Counted from the stretch's first letter, positions 1 through 10,174 are shown. The stretch is 64,000 bases of DNA from Psychrobacillus sp044762655 (GCF_044762655.1 NZ_JBIWER010000001.1:124001-188000), one strand, 5' to 3'. The notes: a model not told the origin generated them from the letters alone. Numbers and translations: made by a program.

Positions 1-1534
1 CTGAAATGACATCTGCTGTAGAGAACCCGGAAGAAAGAATTAACTCTGCCACTTGTTTGTCGTTTAACGTTTGAGCCACTTCATTTGAAACTATTCCTTT
101 GGATATAGCTTTTTTCAGTACTTTTTCACGGTTGATCCCAGCACCATCATCTTCAATCTCAATAAACACATGATTGCCGCTATGGTATGCACGAAGTACG
201 ACTGTGCCTTCCTCTGGTTTACCATTAGCTAAACGGATTTCAGGGCTTTCTACTCCATGATCTAAGGAATTTCTTATTAAATGTACAAGTGGATCTCCAA
301 TCTCATCAATAACTGTTCGGTCTAATTCCGTTTCAGCACCGACCACTTCTAAATTAATTTTTTTGTTTAAATCTCTCGCTAACTGACGTACCATTCGCGG
401 GAATCTATTAAATACTGTGTCAACAGGAACCATACGCATATTTAGTATAATATTTTGTAAATCACCAGTTATACGTGACATGCGCTCTACTGTTTCATCT
501 AATTCGCTATTATGTAAATCTTCTGAAATAGACTGCAAGCGACCGCGGTCAATTACTAACTCTTCAAATAAGTTCATCAATATATCTAATCGCTCAATGT
601 TCACTCGAATGGTTTTACTAGATTGAGCTTGGTTGTTTTTAGATGAAGTTGATTTTTCAGCAGATTTTACTTCCTCTGTCTGTTGTTTCTGCTCTACTAG
701 GACAACTGAATTTTCAATGACTGGAGTCTCTTCTACATTGTTCAACTCTAAATTATTACGTTTTTTAAGCTGTTCTATTGTCACTGACTTCACGAGTACT
801 TCTGTTACTTCGGAGACTTTCATTAATTTCTTTTGTACATCTTCTGAAGGCTCATTTGTAACTAAAGCTACATAGAAGATTTCATCAAAATCTTCAGCCT
901 CAAGCTTTTCTACAGATGGAGAGGATTTTATAACGTCTCCCATTTTCTCTAACAATTCAAAAACCATATATACCCTTGCAGCTTTTAATAAGCAATCTTC
1001 ACGCAGCTTGACAGAAATTTCATACGTATAGAAATCCTGTTCAACTGATTGTTCAATGACTGTCATTTCATAATCGTCATAGGATAACCAGTTATCTTGA
1101 GCAACCTCATTTATAACAGCGGGTTCTGCCGTAGTAGCAGCAACTGGGATTTCTTCACCAGTTTCTATTTTATGTAATTTTTGAACAGTATCAGTTACAT
1201 CCAGCTTACCTTTTCCACCTGCCGCGATATCTAATACCATTGCTTCCAGCTGATCGACTGCAACGAAAACAACGTCTAATAATTCTGCTGTTACATGTAA
1301 ACGGCTATTTCTAATTTCATCTAAAACATTTTCCATCTTATGCGTTAAATTTGCGATATCTTCATAGCCCATAGTTGCAGACATACCTTTTAAAGTATGA
1401 GCAGAGCGGAATACTTCATTAACAATTGCTATGTTTTCAGGATTTTTTTCTAATTCTAATAAATGTTCATTACAAGCTTGTAAATGTTCCTTACTTTCTT
1501 CTATAAACATCTCCAAATATTGATTTGTATCCAT
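1..1534 (-). CDS. cheA: Chemotaxis sensor histidine kinase CheA (partial, C-terminus beyond window)
   Basis: CheA autophosphorylates in response to chemoreceptor arrays and passes phosphate to CheY and CheB. The frame is open to the window edge, so only the N-terminal ~511 residues are present. It starts MDTNQYLEMF with a purine-rich RBS (AAAGGGG) just upstream. The HPt domain carries the phospho-accepting His46 in SAHTLKG. A P2/CheY-binding region and a Gln/Ser-rich linker follow, then the dimerisation domain and the kinase N box (VHLIRNSLDHG); the rest of the ATPase domain and the CheW-like domain are outside. It lies 14 bp downstream of cheB as part of fla/che. Identification is certain from HPt plus N box and context; completeness cannot be judged. 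Confidence 0.96.
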   Translation of the reverse strand, partial: MDTNQYLEMFIEESKEHLQACNEHLLELEKNPENIAIVNEVFRSAHTLKGMSATMGYEDIANLTHKMENVLDEIRNSRLHVTAELLDVVFVAVDQLEAMVLDIAAGGKGKLDVTDTVQKLHKIETGEEIPVAATTAEPAVINEVAQDNWLSYDDYEMTVIEQSVEQDFYTYEISVKLREDCLLKAARVYMVFELLEKMGDVIKSSPSVEKLEAEDFDEIFYVALVTNEPSEDVQKKLMKVSEVTEVLVKSVTIEQLKKRNNLELNNVEETPVIENSVVLVEQKQQTEEVKSAEKSTSSKNNQAQSSKTIRVNIERLDILMNLFEELVIDRGRLQSISEDLHNSELDETVERMSRITGDLQNIILNMRMVPVDTVFNRFPRMVRQLARDLNKKINLEVVGAETELDRTVIDEIGDPLVHLIRNSLDHGVESPEIRLANGKPEEGTVVLRAYHSGNHVFIEIEDDGAGINREKVLKKAISKGIVSNEVAQTLNDKQVAELILSSGFSTADVIS

Positions 1535-1548
1535 GGTTAAACACCCCT

Positions 1549-2649
1549 TTAAGGTAGATATTGTATGATGGTTTTTGCAATTTGATCTAAATCCACTACT
1601 TCATTTACTAATTTTGTTTCCACTGCCGCCTTAGGCATCCCGTAAACAATACATGTACTCGCCGCTTCTGCAATTGCCACGACATTTCCGCTCTTTTTTA
1701 ATTGTTTTAAACCAAGAGACCCATCAGATCCCATTCCTGTCATAATAACAGCAATTTTATCGAAATCATTAAACTGGCTATTATCCTCAAAAAGAACATC
1801 GACAGCTGGTCTATGGCCCGCTCGTGGGGCCACTTTGTCATCTAGTACAATATAATAAGAGGAAATTCTTTTCTGGATGCGCATATGAAAGCCTCCAGGT
1901 GCAATATAGGCATGTCCATTTTGAAGTAAATCACCATCCTCGGCTTCTTTCACCTCAAGTTCGGATAACTGATTAAGCCTTTGTGCCAATGATTTTGTAA
2001 ACCCAGCGGGCATATGTTGAACGATTAAAACTGGTGCCTGCATATCACCTGGCAGTTTTGTTATTACTTCTTGAAGAGCTCGTGGACCACCTGTTGAAGT
2101 TCCTATTAGGACCATTTTCTTATTCGCCATGTCCCATTTGATAGCATTAGAAGTGTTTGATATGCTTTTTACTTCCATACTTTTCGGTGTACTATTAATT
2201 AAAGGTATTGGTGAATGTTTCTTCATTTTATGGATGGATACTTGCGCTGCATTTTCTACTTTTTCCACTAATTCCTCTTTAATCTTATGTAAATCTAATG
2301 AAATGGTCCCACTTGGCTTTGCGATAAAATCAACTGCTCCATATTCCATCGCTTGCATAGTACTTTCCGCTCCACTTTTTGTTGTACTTGATAGCATAAC
2401 AACAGGAACTGGCGTATCTGTCATTATTCTGCGTAGTGCCTCTAAACCATTCATCACGGGCATTTCAACGTCCAGTGTGAGAACATCCGGCTGTAGCGCT
2501 TTTATCTTTTCTATTGCGTCCTGGCCATTCCTAGCGATTCCAATAACTTCTATCAATTTGCTATCAGTAAAGAAATCACTAATAAGCTTTCGCATGAATG
2601 CAGAATCATCTACTATTAATAGCTTCTTTTTTAATGCAACGTTCATCAT
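1549..2649 (-). CDS. cheB: Chemotaxis response regulator / protein-glutamate methylesterase CheB
   Basis: CheB removes methyl groups from, and deamidates, chemoreceptor glutamates during adaptation, and is activated by CheA. The 366-aa product has an N-terminal receiver domain (acidic DD near residues 14-15, phospho-acceptor Asp60 in LTLDVEMP), a variable linker (about 125-175), and a C-terminal methylesterase domain with catalytic Ser185 (GTSTGG), His212 (VQHMP) and Asp309 (MTGMGSDG). Start ATGs overlap the flhG stop (ATGATGA), indicating translational coupling; either of two adjacent ATGs could be used. Length is normal for the family. Confidence 0.97.
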   Translation of the reverse strand: MMNVALKKKLLIVDDSAFMRKLISDFFTDSKLIEVIGIARNGQDAIEKIKALQPDVLTLDVEMPVMNGLEALRRIMTDTPVPVVMLSSTTKSGAESTMQAMEYGAVDFIAKPSGTISLDLHKIKEELVEKVENAAQVSIHKMKKHSPIPLINSTPKSMEVKSISNTSNAIKWDMANKKMVLIGTSTGGPRALQEVITKLPGDMQAPVLIVQHMPAGFTKSLAQRLNQLSELEVKEAEDGDLLQNGHAYIAPGGFHMRIQKRISSYYIVLDDKVAPRAGHRPAVDVLFEDNSQFNDFDKIAVIMTGMGSDGSLGLKQLKKSGNVVAIAEAASTCIVYGMPKAAVETKLVNEVVDLDQIAKTIIQYLP

Positions 2650-3518
2650 CTCACGCCCTTCTGAGAAAAAAGACTTTTTAATCGAGATATGAATTTATTG
2701 TGCTTCGGAATAGATTCTTCCGTATATTCAAAATCAGTAAATGCAGCTGCAATTTGTTTTAGTTTTTTAGTAATTTCAGCTTGGGGATATAAAATAGAAA
2801 ATGGTATTTGCTCCCTTACAGCTTTTCGAACAATTGTATCCTCTGGCAGGACACCAAGTACAGTAATCTCTTTGGAAAGAAACTTGGACATTGCCTGCTT
2901 TAATCGTTCAGTTGTTTCTACTCCCTCCTCATCAGTAAATGCCCTATTGCAAATAAGGAAGAAGTTTTTATCAGAATCTTTATAGTAAATAAATTTCATC
3001 ATAGAATAGGCATCAGTGATAGATGTTGGTTCTGCCGTTGTTATTACAATAATATCGTCAACAGAAACTAACAAATTCAATGTCTGACTTGTCGCACCCG
3101 CTCCCATGTCAAAAACAATATAATCGAAGGTTTTCTGTAAGTATTCAAATGCCTCGATTAAACGCTCAAACATTTCGTCGGTCCATTCCATTACGCCATT
3201 TAACCCTGACCCACCTGATATATATTGTAGGTCGTTTGGTCCTTCAAAGATTACTGATTCTAATGGCTGATCTCCGACTAAGTAATCTTTTAAATTAGTA
3301 GGAACAGATTTTCCGAGTAATATATGAATATTTCCCATACCAATATCCATATCAATTAGCACAACTTTTTTTCCTTGCCCACTTAATGTTGTAGTAAAAT
3401 TTATCGAAAAATTACTTTTCCCCACTCCACCTTTACCACTAACTACCGCTATTGATCGTCCAAGCTTATTTTGGTTTCTTAGCATTTTCATTCTAAGTTC
3501 TTCAGCTTGATCTCTCAT
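2646..3518 (-). CDS. flhG: MinD/ParA-like ATPase FlhG (YlxH), flagellar number regulator
   Basis: FlhG is a MinD-type ATPase that works with the SRP-like GTPase FlhF to set flagellar number and position and, in Bacillus, contacts C-ring proteins FliM/FliY. The 290-aa protein has a deviant Walker A motif (GKGGVGKS, residues 28-35). Switch regions LIDMDIGMGN and IVFDMGAG follow, and the end is basic, as in membrane-targeting MinD relatives. The N-terminal DQAEELRMKM resembles the FlhF-stimulating DQAxxLR motif of B. subtilis FlhG. It overlaps flhF by 17 nt, and the RBS AAAGGGG lies inside the flhF end. Confidence 0.95.
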   Translation of the reverse strand: MRDQAEELRMKMLRNQNKLGRSIAVVSGKGGVGKSNFSINFTTTLSGQGKKVVLIDMDIGMGNIHILLGKSVPTNLKDYLVGDQPLESVIFEGPNDLQYISGGSGLNGVMEWTDEMFERLIEAFEYLQKTFDYIVFDMGAGATSQTLNLLVSVDDIIVITTAEPTSITDAYSMMKFIYYKDSDKNFFLICNRAFTDEEGVETTERLKQAMSKFLSKEITVLGVLPEDTIVRKAVREQIPFSILYPQAEITKKLKQIAAAFTDFEYTEESIPKHNKFISRLKSLFSQKGVR

Positions 3519-4617
3519 GACGAATCCCCTTTAAAAATAATGTGAGTAATTCTTCGTGACTAGCTTCCATGATATCTTCCGGGACTTCTTGACCATCTGT
3601 ATAGTAAGCAAGTCCTTTATTATATTTAACCATTAAATTGATAAGAGAACCAATAGTATTTGTTTCATCTACTTTAGTAAATATAAATTTTTCAATAGGA
3701 AATTCACTAAATTGTTCGATGATTACTTCCATGTCCTTTTGTTTAGAGGTCGACGAGAGTACTAAGAAGGTTTCTGTATCCACTTCAAACTCTATTAATT
3801 TTTGCAAATCTCTTACAAATTTAGTTTCTTTATAGTTTCTTCCTGCAGTATCTATAAATACAATATCTAACTTTTCAAACTTTACCATTGCTTCTTGTAA
3901 ATCCTTTTCACTATAGACAATTTCAATAGGAGCTTGAAGTAAACCTGCATAAGTTTTAAGTTGTTCAATTGCAGCTATCCGGTATGTATCCGTTGTAATA
4001 AAGCCAACTTTTTTCTTTTTTTCTAAAACTGCTCTTGCAGCCATCTTTGCGATCGTCGTCGTTTTACCTACACCTGTCGGTCCGAGTACATTAATGTACT
4101 TTTTCGTATACGATATTCCACCGAATGGTAGATGCTCCAATTGAGTTTTTAGAAAGTTTTTGATTACGGCAATTTGAGTTTCCATTTCAAAGTCTGCCGA
4201 ATTTCTTTTCCAATGTACAAAAAGCTCATCACTAACAGGTGTGATAAGCTCCTCTGACAATTCTTGCTCTTGTAAAAAATCCATAAGAGTTTTCATTTCT
4301 GTTGGATATGGACTTAACATTTCAGGACGCCCTATATTTTTTACTAATTGTTTTAAGTCTTCTAGTTCTTTTTTTATCTCTACAGAAACATTTTGAGATT
4401 CTTGAGGCACAATAGCAGGCACCTCAAATGTATTATTTGACTGTTCTAATGTATCCATCCCAGCTAATACTTCAATCGATTTTTTCTTAAACAAACCTAT
4501 AAACCCTTTCGAAAAGACAACCTTTGAACTTAATATTACTGCCTCATCCCCTAGTTCTTTTCGGATTAACTTCATAGCTTCTGGCATTGTACTAGCTGTA
4601 TATTTTTTCATCTTCAA
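3502..4617 (-). CDS. flhF: Flagellar SRP-family GTPase FlhF
   Basis: FlhF is the third SRP-type GTPase after Ffh and FtsY and specifies where flagella are built. The 371-aa protein has an N-terminal basic B domain, then an NG core with P-loop GPTGVGKTT (residues 179-187), DTAGR (G3) and TKVDET (G4). It is adjacent to its regulator flhG and overlaps flhA by 4 nt, so translation of flhA-flhF-flhG appears coupled. Length agrees with the family. Confidence 0.96.
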   Translation of the reverse strand: MKMKKYTASTMPEAMKLIRKELGDEAVILSSKVVFSKGFIGLFKKKSIEVLAGMDTLEQSNNTFEVPAIVPQESQNVSVEIKKELEDLKQLVKNIGRPEMLSPYPTEMKTLMDFLQEQELSEELITPVSDELFVHWKRNSADFEMETQIAVIKNFLKTQLEHLPFGGISYTKKYINVLGPTGVGKTTTIAKMAARAVLEKKKKVGFITTDTYRIAAIEQLKTYAGLLQAPIEIVYSEKDLQEAMVKFEKLDIVFIDTAGRNYKETKFVRDLQKLIEFEVDTETFLVLSSTSKQKDMEVIIEQFSEFPIEKFIFTKVDETNTIGSLINLMVKYNKGLAYYTDGQEVPEDIMEASHEELLTLFLKGIRHERSS

Positions 4618-6647
4618 TCTACATTCACCACCCCGACACTTTGTACCTCAATTGAGGATTCTAGTTCATTATAAGAAAGAATTGGTACATGTGGGAAATA
4701 TCTTTCTGTCATTTGTCTAACATACATTCTTACAGCAGGCGAACAAAGAATAATTGGTGACTGCTCCATCATAGAAGCACGTTCTATTTCTTTTGCCATA
4801 GACTCTAAAATTGCCTGAGAATCACTTGGATCTATAGATAAATAATTACCATGTTCCGTTTGCTGAATGCTGTCCGCAATTAGTTTTTCTACTCTCCCAG
4901 ATACCGTTAACACTTTTAGCACATTACTCGAACCAGCGTATTGTGCTGTAATTTGCTTCGCTAAAGATTGTCGAGAGTATTCAGTTAATACATCGGCATC
5001 CGAGGTCATTTTTGAATAGTCTGCAAGGGTTTCAAATATAATTGGCAAATTTCGAATAGATACATGCTCTCTTAGAAGATTGCTCAATATTTTTTGAATT
5101 TCTCCTACTGTCAATGGCGTTGGTGTTAATTCGTCTACTAGTATTGGGTAAGTCTCTCTTATATGATCGATTAATTGTTTTGTTTCTTGGCGACCTAATA
5201 ATTCATGAGCATTATTTCGAATAATTTCAGTCATATGAGTTGAAACAACGCTAGGAGGATCGACAACTGTATATCCAAGTATTTCCGCTTCTTCCTTCAC
5301 TGACTCCGTAATCCATTTCGCAGGTAATCCAAAGGAAGGTTCTACAGTATCTATCCCTTCGATCGTATCATCGTCACCAGGACTCATAGCCAAGTAATGA
5401 TCTAAAAGGAGCTCTCCTCTTGCCATTTCATTGCCTTTAATCTTAATACGATATTCGTTTGGTTGAAGCTGTATATTATCACGTATTCGAACTACGGGAA
5501 TAACTACCCCTAATTCCAGTGCAAGCTGTCTTCGGATCATTACCACACGATCTAATAGATCTCCACCCTGTGCAGCATCCACTAGTGGTATTAATCCATA
5601 ACCAAACTCGAATTCGATTGGATCCACATTTAATAGATTGATAACATTTTCTGGACTCTTCATACTATCTGTTGTTACTTCCTCTTCAAATACTTCTATA
5701 TCATCTAGATCTTCTTTATTTGCCTTACTTATCATAAATGCTCCTACCGCGAGTACTATTGCAATAGGCAATGTTAGAACTAAGCCAATCGGCGTAACGA
5801 TACCTAGTAGTGTAATTGTCGCAGCAGCAACATACAGAAGTTTAGGCTGATTAAATAGCTGATCTGTAATATCCCCGCCAAGATTACCTTTAGATGCTGC
5901 TCGCGTAACGACAATCCCAGTAGCAGTGGATATTAATAATGCTGGAATTTGTGAAACGAGCCCGTCACCGACTGTGAGTGTTGAAAATAGTACAGCAGCT
6001 TCACCAAAAGGTAGACCGAATTGTACAACCCCGATAATTATACCGAATAGCAAGTTGATAATAACAATGATGATCCCTGCAATAGCATCTCCTTTTACAA
6101 ACTTAGTAGCCCCATCCATTGCACCGTAAAAGTCTGCTTCACCACTAACCTTTTCACGTCTTTCACGAGCTTCTTTCTCGGAAATCATTCCAGCGTTTAA
6201 ATCTGCATCGATACTCATTTGTTTACCCGGCATCGCATCTAATGTGAAACGAGCGGCAACCTCAGAAACACGCTCAGCACCTTTTGTAATTACGATAAAG
6301 TTTATTATTACTAAAATAGCAAATACAACTAAACCAACGAGCATATTCCCACCCGTAACAAATGTACCGAAGGTTTCAACTACTTTACCCGCATCACCCT
6401 CTGCTAAGATTGCTCTTGTGGTGGAAATATTCAATGCAAGTCTAAACAATGTAACGAGTAAAACGATCGTTGGAAATACAGAGAACTCTAAAGCCTCTTT
6501 CATATTCATAGCAGTCATCAATATTAATAAGGCAATCGTAATATTTATAATAATAAGAAAACTTATTAACCAATGAGGAAGAGGTATTACGAGCATCGCC
6601 ACAATAGATATTACAGCTGCCAATACGGTTATATCGCGGACTTGCAT
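4614..6647 (-). CDS. flhA: Flagellar export gate protein FlhA
   Basis: FlhA forms the nonameric ring of the flagellar type III export apparatus and docks substrates and chaperones on its cytoplasmic domain. The 677-aa protein has about eight hydrophobic segments in its N-terminal half, a charged cytoplasmic loop rich in family-conserved residues (GAMDGATKFVKGDAIAG), and a large cytoplasmic domain from about residue 330. Full length and typical. It follows flhB by 25 bp and overlaps flhF by 4 nt. Confidence 0.97.
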   Translation of the reverse strand: MQVRDITVLAAVISIVAMLVIPLPHWLISFLIIINITIALLILMTAMNMKEALEFSVFPTIVLLVTLFRLALNISTTRAILAEGDAGKVVETFGTFVTGGNMLVGLVVFAILVIINFIVITKGAERVSEVAARFTLDAMPGKQMSIDADLNAGMISEKEARERREKVSGEADFYGAMDGATKFVKGDAIAGIIIVIINLLFGIIIGVVQFGLPFGEAAVLFSTLTVGDGLVSQIPALLISTATGIVVTRAASKGNLGGDITDQLFNQPKLLYVAAATITLLGIVTPIGLVLTLPIAIVLAVGAFMISKANKEDLDDIEVFEEEVTTDSMKSPENVINLLNVDPIEFEFGYGLIPLVDAAQGGDLLDRVVMIRRQLALELGVVIPVVRIRDNIQLQPNEYRIKIKGNEMARGELLLDHYLAMSPGDDDTIEGIDTVEPSFGLPAKWITESVKEEAEILGYTVVDPPSVVSTHMTEIIRNNAHELLGRQETKQLIDHIRETYPILVDELTPTPLTVGEIQKILSNLLREHVSIRNLPIIFETLADYSKMTSDADVLTEYSRQSLAKQITAQYAGSSNVLKVLTVSGRVEKLIADSIQQTEHGNYLSIDPSDSQAILESMAKEIERASMMEQSPIILCSPAVRMYVRQMTERYFPHVPILSYNELESSIEVQSVGVVNVD

Positions 6648-6672
6648 ATACTTCCACCTCTATCTTTACCAT

Positions 6673-7758
6673 TTAAATTTTTTGTTTAATACGATATACG
6701 TAAGCTAAAACTTCCGCCACTGCTTTGAAAAATTCGTCTGGAATCCGTTGACCAACTTCTACTTGGTCATACATCGAACGAGCAAGAGGTCTATTTTCCA
6801 CCATGACGACATTATTTTCCTTTGCAATTAACTTGATCTTTTGTGCTACAAAATCTGCACCCTTCGCTACTACCGTTGGAGCATCCATCGATTCATCATC
6901 GTATTTTAAAGCTATTGCAAAGTGAGTAGGATTCGTTATGACCACATCGGCTGTCGGTATTTCTTGCATCATACGACGCATTGCCATCTCTCTTTGCCTT
7001 TGCCTAATACGCGATTTAATAATTGGATCTCCATCCGAGTTTTTATGTTCATCTTTAATATCTTGCTTAGACATCTTAAGATTTTTTTCATAGTCAAACT
7101 TTTGATAAAAGAAATCCAAAATGGAAATAAATAATAAAACACAAGAAGCAGTGATACCCATCATTCCAGTTAACCAACCAACAGTGGCCAGTGTATCCCA
7201 AGCTGATTTGAATGATAGAGATAAGACCTTTTCCAAATTAGTCCACAATATTAAAGTAGTTACAGAACCAATAAATGATATTTTCAAAATCGATTTTAAT
7301 AGCTCTATAATTGCTTTAAGCGAAAAGATTCTTTTAAGACCTTTTATAGGATCAATCTTCTTCAAATCGAACTTCAATGGCTCAGTAGTAAACAGTAAAC
7401 CAAACTGAAAAAAGTTTGCAGCTACTGCAGCTACCACAGCTACCAACATTATTGGCAATAAAATTACCGCCATTTCAAGAAGCATATCCTTATAAATGAT
7501 TATGGCTGTATCAATTGTCAACGTTTCTATTAACATATACTTCGTAAACGTTACACTGAAGAATGAAAAAATCTCAGTTCTTAAAAAACTAGCAAAGAAA
7601 AATAAAAATACGAAAACAGTGAGTAATACAATCGCACTAGTCACATCAGGACTTTTTAATACTTGTCCTTTTTTACGAGAATCCTGCCTCTTTTTAGGAG
7701 TAGCTTTTTCTGTTTTTTCTCCCGCAAAATACTGGAGATCTAAGCGCAGATTAATCAT
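6673..7758 (-). CDS. flhB: Flagellar export switch protein FlhB
   Basis: FlhB is the export-gate component that switches specificity from rod/hook to filament substrates after autocleavage. The ATG giving MINLRLDLQYF (361 aa) is preferred: it lies just past the fliR stop with AGGTGG at good spacing, whereas the upstream GTGs overlap that RBS. Four membrane segments occupy about residues 40-215. The autocleavage motif NPTH is intact at residues 276-279, followed by a normal FlhB C-terminal domain. A separate protein matching only this tail is encoded at 35087-35371. Confidence 0.96.
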   Translation of the reverse strand: MINLRLDLQYFAGEKTEKATPKKRQDSRKKGQVLKSPDVTSAIVLLTVFVFLFFFASFLRTEIFSFFSVTFTKYMLIETLTIDTAIIIYKDMLLEMAVILLPIMLVAVVAAVAANFFQFGLLFTTEPLKFDLKKIDPIKGLKRIFSLKAIIELLKSILKISFIGSVTTLILWTNLEKVLSLSFKSAWDTLATVGWLTGMMGITASCVLLFISILDFFYQKFDYEKNLKMSKQDIKDEHKNSDGDPIIKSRIRQRQREMAMRRMMQEIPTADVVITNPTHFAIALKYDDESMDAPTVVAKGADFVAQKIKLIAKENNVVMVENRPLARSMYDQVEVGQRIPDEFFKAVAEVLAYVYRIKQKI

Positions 7759-7759
7759 A

Positions 7760-8536
7760 TTAGCCACCACCTAAAATTATCATTAAGTCCCGCATAGCAA
7801 TAACCAAAATTTCAAAAACCTTCTGTACAACAGCCAATAGCACTCCCATCATCACGAGAAGAACTAAAAACCCTACTCCAATTTTTATCGGAAATCCTAT
7901 AACAAAGATATTCAACTGAGGTACAGTCCTAGCGGTAATACCAAGGGCTATATCCACAAGAAATATTGTTGCGACTATTGGTATGGACATTTGAAATGCT
8001 ACAGCAAAAACCCCTGCAAAAGTTTTCATAATGAATTCTACATAATTTTCCTGGCCAAATGCTGGCCAAGTCATTTCCATCGGCATAAATTGATAGCTAT
8101 AGAAAATACCATCTAACAATAAATGATGTCCATTTAAAGCCAATAATAGCAACAATGCTAAAGTATTTAAAAATTGACCAATTAACGGACTTTGAGCACC
8201 TGTCTGTGGATCAATTACATTGGCCATCGCAAATCCCATCTGAAAGTCGATAAATCCACCTGCAATTTGAACAGCTGACATAATGATATAAGCAAGCAAA
8301 CCAATAAATAATCCGAAAATAACTTCTTTAATAATTAATAGAATATAGTCTCCATTTACCTCAAACGGCTCTACATCAAGGGTATAATACATCATCCAGG
8401 AGAGCACTACAGCAAAGGCTATCCTATGACTTGCGGGTATTGTTCGATGCGAGAAAAGTGGTAATACGACAAAAAATGCAGAAACACGAGCAATAATAAG
8501 TAATAATACAGTTAAATTTGGTAAGATGGCATCCAT
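7760..8536 (-). CDS. fliR: Flagellar export gate protein FliR
   Basis: FliR assembles with FliP and FliQ into the helical export channel in the basal body. The 258-aa product from the ATG (MDAILPNLTV) is almost entirely hydrophobic with about six membrane segments and the family signature around GFAMANVIDPQTG. A TTG four codons upstream (8548) would overlap fliQ and is an alternative; no strong RBS distinguishes them, so I chose the ATG because it gives the usual length. fliQ lies directly upstream and flhB directly downstream. Confidence 0.95.
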   Translation of the reverse strand: MDAILPNLTVLLLIIARVSAFFVVLPLFSHRTIPASHRIAFAVVLSWMMYYTLDVEPFEVNGDYILLIIKEVIFGLFIGLLAYIIMSAVQIAGGFIDFQMGFAMANVIDPQTGAQSPLIGQFLNTLALLLLLALNGHHLLLDGIFYSYQFMPMEMTWPAFGQENYVEFIMKTFAGVFAVAFQMSIPIVATIFLVDIALGITARTVPQLNIFVIGFPIKIGVGFLVLLVMMGVLLAVVQKVFEILVIAMRDLMIILGGG

Positions 8537-8540
8537 TGAA

Positions 8541-8810
8541 TCAACCAATGTATCGAATTAAATTCTCAAAAATATCTGCTGCATACGTGGTTACTTGGGA
8601 AAGCATCCAGGGACCAAAGAAAACAAGAGCGACAAGTACAGCTATAATTTTCGGAACAAATGCAAGTGTTTGTTCTTGAATTTGTGTAGTTGCCTGAAAA
8701 ATACTCACTGCAAGACCTGTAATTAAAGCAACTAAAAGAAGAGGACCTGATGCAAGAAGAATGACCCAAATTGCTCGTTCTGCAATTGAAATTACCATTT
8801 CATTATTCAA
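8541..8810 (-). CDS. fliQ: Flagellar export gate protein FliQ
   Basis: A small two-helix integral membrane subunit of the FliPQR export channel. The 89-aa sequence carries the highly conserved VSIFQATTQIQEQTL loop between two membrane helices and the FFGPWML segment. It is normal in size and sits between fliP and fliR in the standard order. Confidence 0.97.
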   Translation of the reverse strand: MNNEMVISIAERAIWVILLASGPLLLVALITGLAVSIFQATTQIQEQTLAFVPKIIAVLVALVFFGPWMLSQVTTYAADIFENLIRYIG

Positions 8811-8822
8811 TACTTTCAGCTC

Positions 8823-9488
8823 CTAAAAACTTTGTAATATAGACTTCATAACTAAATACCAACCATCCACCAAAACGAATAATAATATTTTAAAAGGTAG
8901 AGAAATCATAACTGGCGGTAACATCATCATACCCATTGACATCAGTACACTCGCCACGATCATATCAATTACTAAAAAAGGGATAAAAATCATAAAACCA
9001 ATTTGAAATGCTGTTTTAATTTCACTTAGTGCGAAAGCAGGTACCATAACAGTTAAAGGGATATCCTCAAGCGTTTCAGGTCTTTCAGCTTCTGAATATC
9101 GTAAGAAAAGTTCTAAATCTTTTTGCCTAGTGTGCTTACTCATAAATTCTTTGAAAGGTCCACTAGCATTTTCATATGCTTGTTCTAACGTAATATCTTC
9201 ATCGAACAAAGGTGTTAATGCTTGTTCATTTACTTGTTGTAACGTTGGTGCCATGATAAAAAAAGTTAAAAATAAGGCTAAACCTACAATTACTTGGTTC
9301 GGCGGCATCTGATTAGTAGCCAGTGCTGTTCGAACAAATGATAGAATAATAACTATTCTAGCAAAGGACGTCATCAATATTAAAATACTTGGAGCTAAAG
9401 ATAAAACCGTCAGCAATAGCATTAATTTTATAGAAGTGGAGAGATTTGATGGGTCGCTGTCCGAGAAAAACTGGACAAATTCATTCAT
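8823..9488 (-). CDS. fliP: Flagellar export gate protein FliP
   Basis: FliP is the pentameric core of the export channel. The 221-aa protein has conserved TSFARIVIILSFVRTALATN near the N-terminus and the FliP signature MGMMMLPPVMISLPFK near the C-terminus, with four membrane segments. The first hydrophobic stretch follows only about 20 polar residues, so it lacks the long cleavable leader of enterobacterial FliP, as in Bacillus. The start overlaps the fliO stop by 8 nt. Confidence 0.97.
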   Translation of the reverse strand: MNEFVQFFSDSDPSNLSTSIKLMLLLTVLSLAPSILILMTSFARIVIILSFVRTALATNQMPPNQVIVGLALFLTFFIMAPTLQQVNEQALTPLFDEDITLEQAYENASGPFKEFMSKHTRQKDLELFLRYSEAERPETLEDIPLTVMVPAFALSEIKTAFQIGFMIFIPFLVIDMIVASVLMSMGMMMLPPVMISLPFKILLFVLVDGWYLVMKSILQSF

Positions 9489-10170
9489 TGTTATCGCGCT
9501 CCTTCGTCTTCCAATCCTTTAATACATTACTACGGTCTTTTTGAATTTCTTGTAATCTTTTCTGAAAGGTCTCGTCAAACGAAGGTTCCTTACTCTCTCT
9601 CTTCGTATTGGTAGTTCCTTTCTCTCTCAAGCGACCTATAAGTTCAGATATATATGGAATACTATTTCCAATATCTACTTTTTCTTCGTATATTTTATTT
9701 AGATTTTCTATTTCTGCTGGATCAGTTATTTCTTTTAACAAAGTAATATCTTCTCCAATGCCTACTAAGTAGATGTAATTACCTACTTTCATTAGCTGTA
9801 GTGATTTCCCTTGTCCAACTCCAACACCACCTAGATTTTGAATCAGCTGATTGGTTTGAAAGGTTTTATTTCTGCTATTTACAAAACGAAGTAATCCATA
9901 TAACAAAGCTATAACAAATAAAAGTGCAAAAATCATTTTAATATAATCCCAGGCTGTAACAGAAACACCCACAGAAACGGGTTCATCGGTCGTTTCTGGA
10001 GCTTCTTCTAGATTTGATTTAGACTCTTTTTCATTATTTTCATCCTTGTTCAAATTCTTTAAGTATTCATCTATACTCTCATTCGAATCTGACACTGCTC
10101 TTACATCTAGCTGATTTGCGAATGTTAACAAAAAAAGAACACTTAATATTAAGGAAAATTTCCTCATCAT
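9481..10170 (-). CDS. fliO: Flagellar biosynthesis protein FliO (called FliZ in B. subtilis)
   Basis: FliO is a scaffold for assembly of the FliP ring. The 229-aa protein has an N-terminal signal-like hydrophobic stretch (about residues 5-24), an acidic low-complexity segment, and a single membrane helix around residues 75-97. A small cytoplasmic FliO domain follows (GVGQGKSLQLMKVGNYIYLVG) and the tail is charged. Sequence is fast-evolving, as usual for the family; position between cheY and fliP supports the call. Confidence 0.9.
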   Translation of the reverse strand: MMRKFSLILSVLFLLTFANQLDVRAVSDSNESIDEYLKNLNKDENNEKESKSNLEEAPETTDEPVSVGVSVTAWDYIKMIFALLFVIALLYGLLRFVNSRNKTFQTNQLIQNLGGVGVGQGKSLQLMKVGNYIYLVGIGEDITLLKEITDPAEIENLNKIYEEKVDIGNSIPYISELIGRLREKGTTNTKRESKEPSFDETFQKRLQEIQKDRSNVLKDWKTKERDNNE

Positions 10171-10174
10171 TTCA

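Noticed and set aside
2129..2692. 187-codon plus-strand frame antisense to cheB
   Set aside because: A shadow of the well-supported cheB gene; composition and lack of RBS argue against coding.
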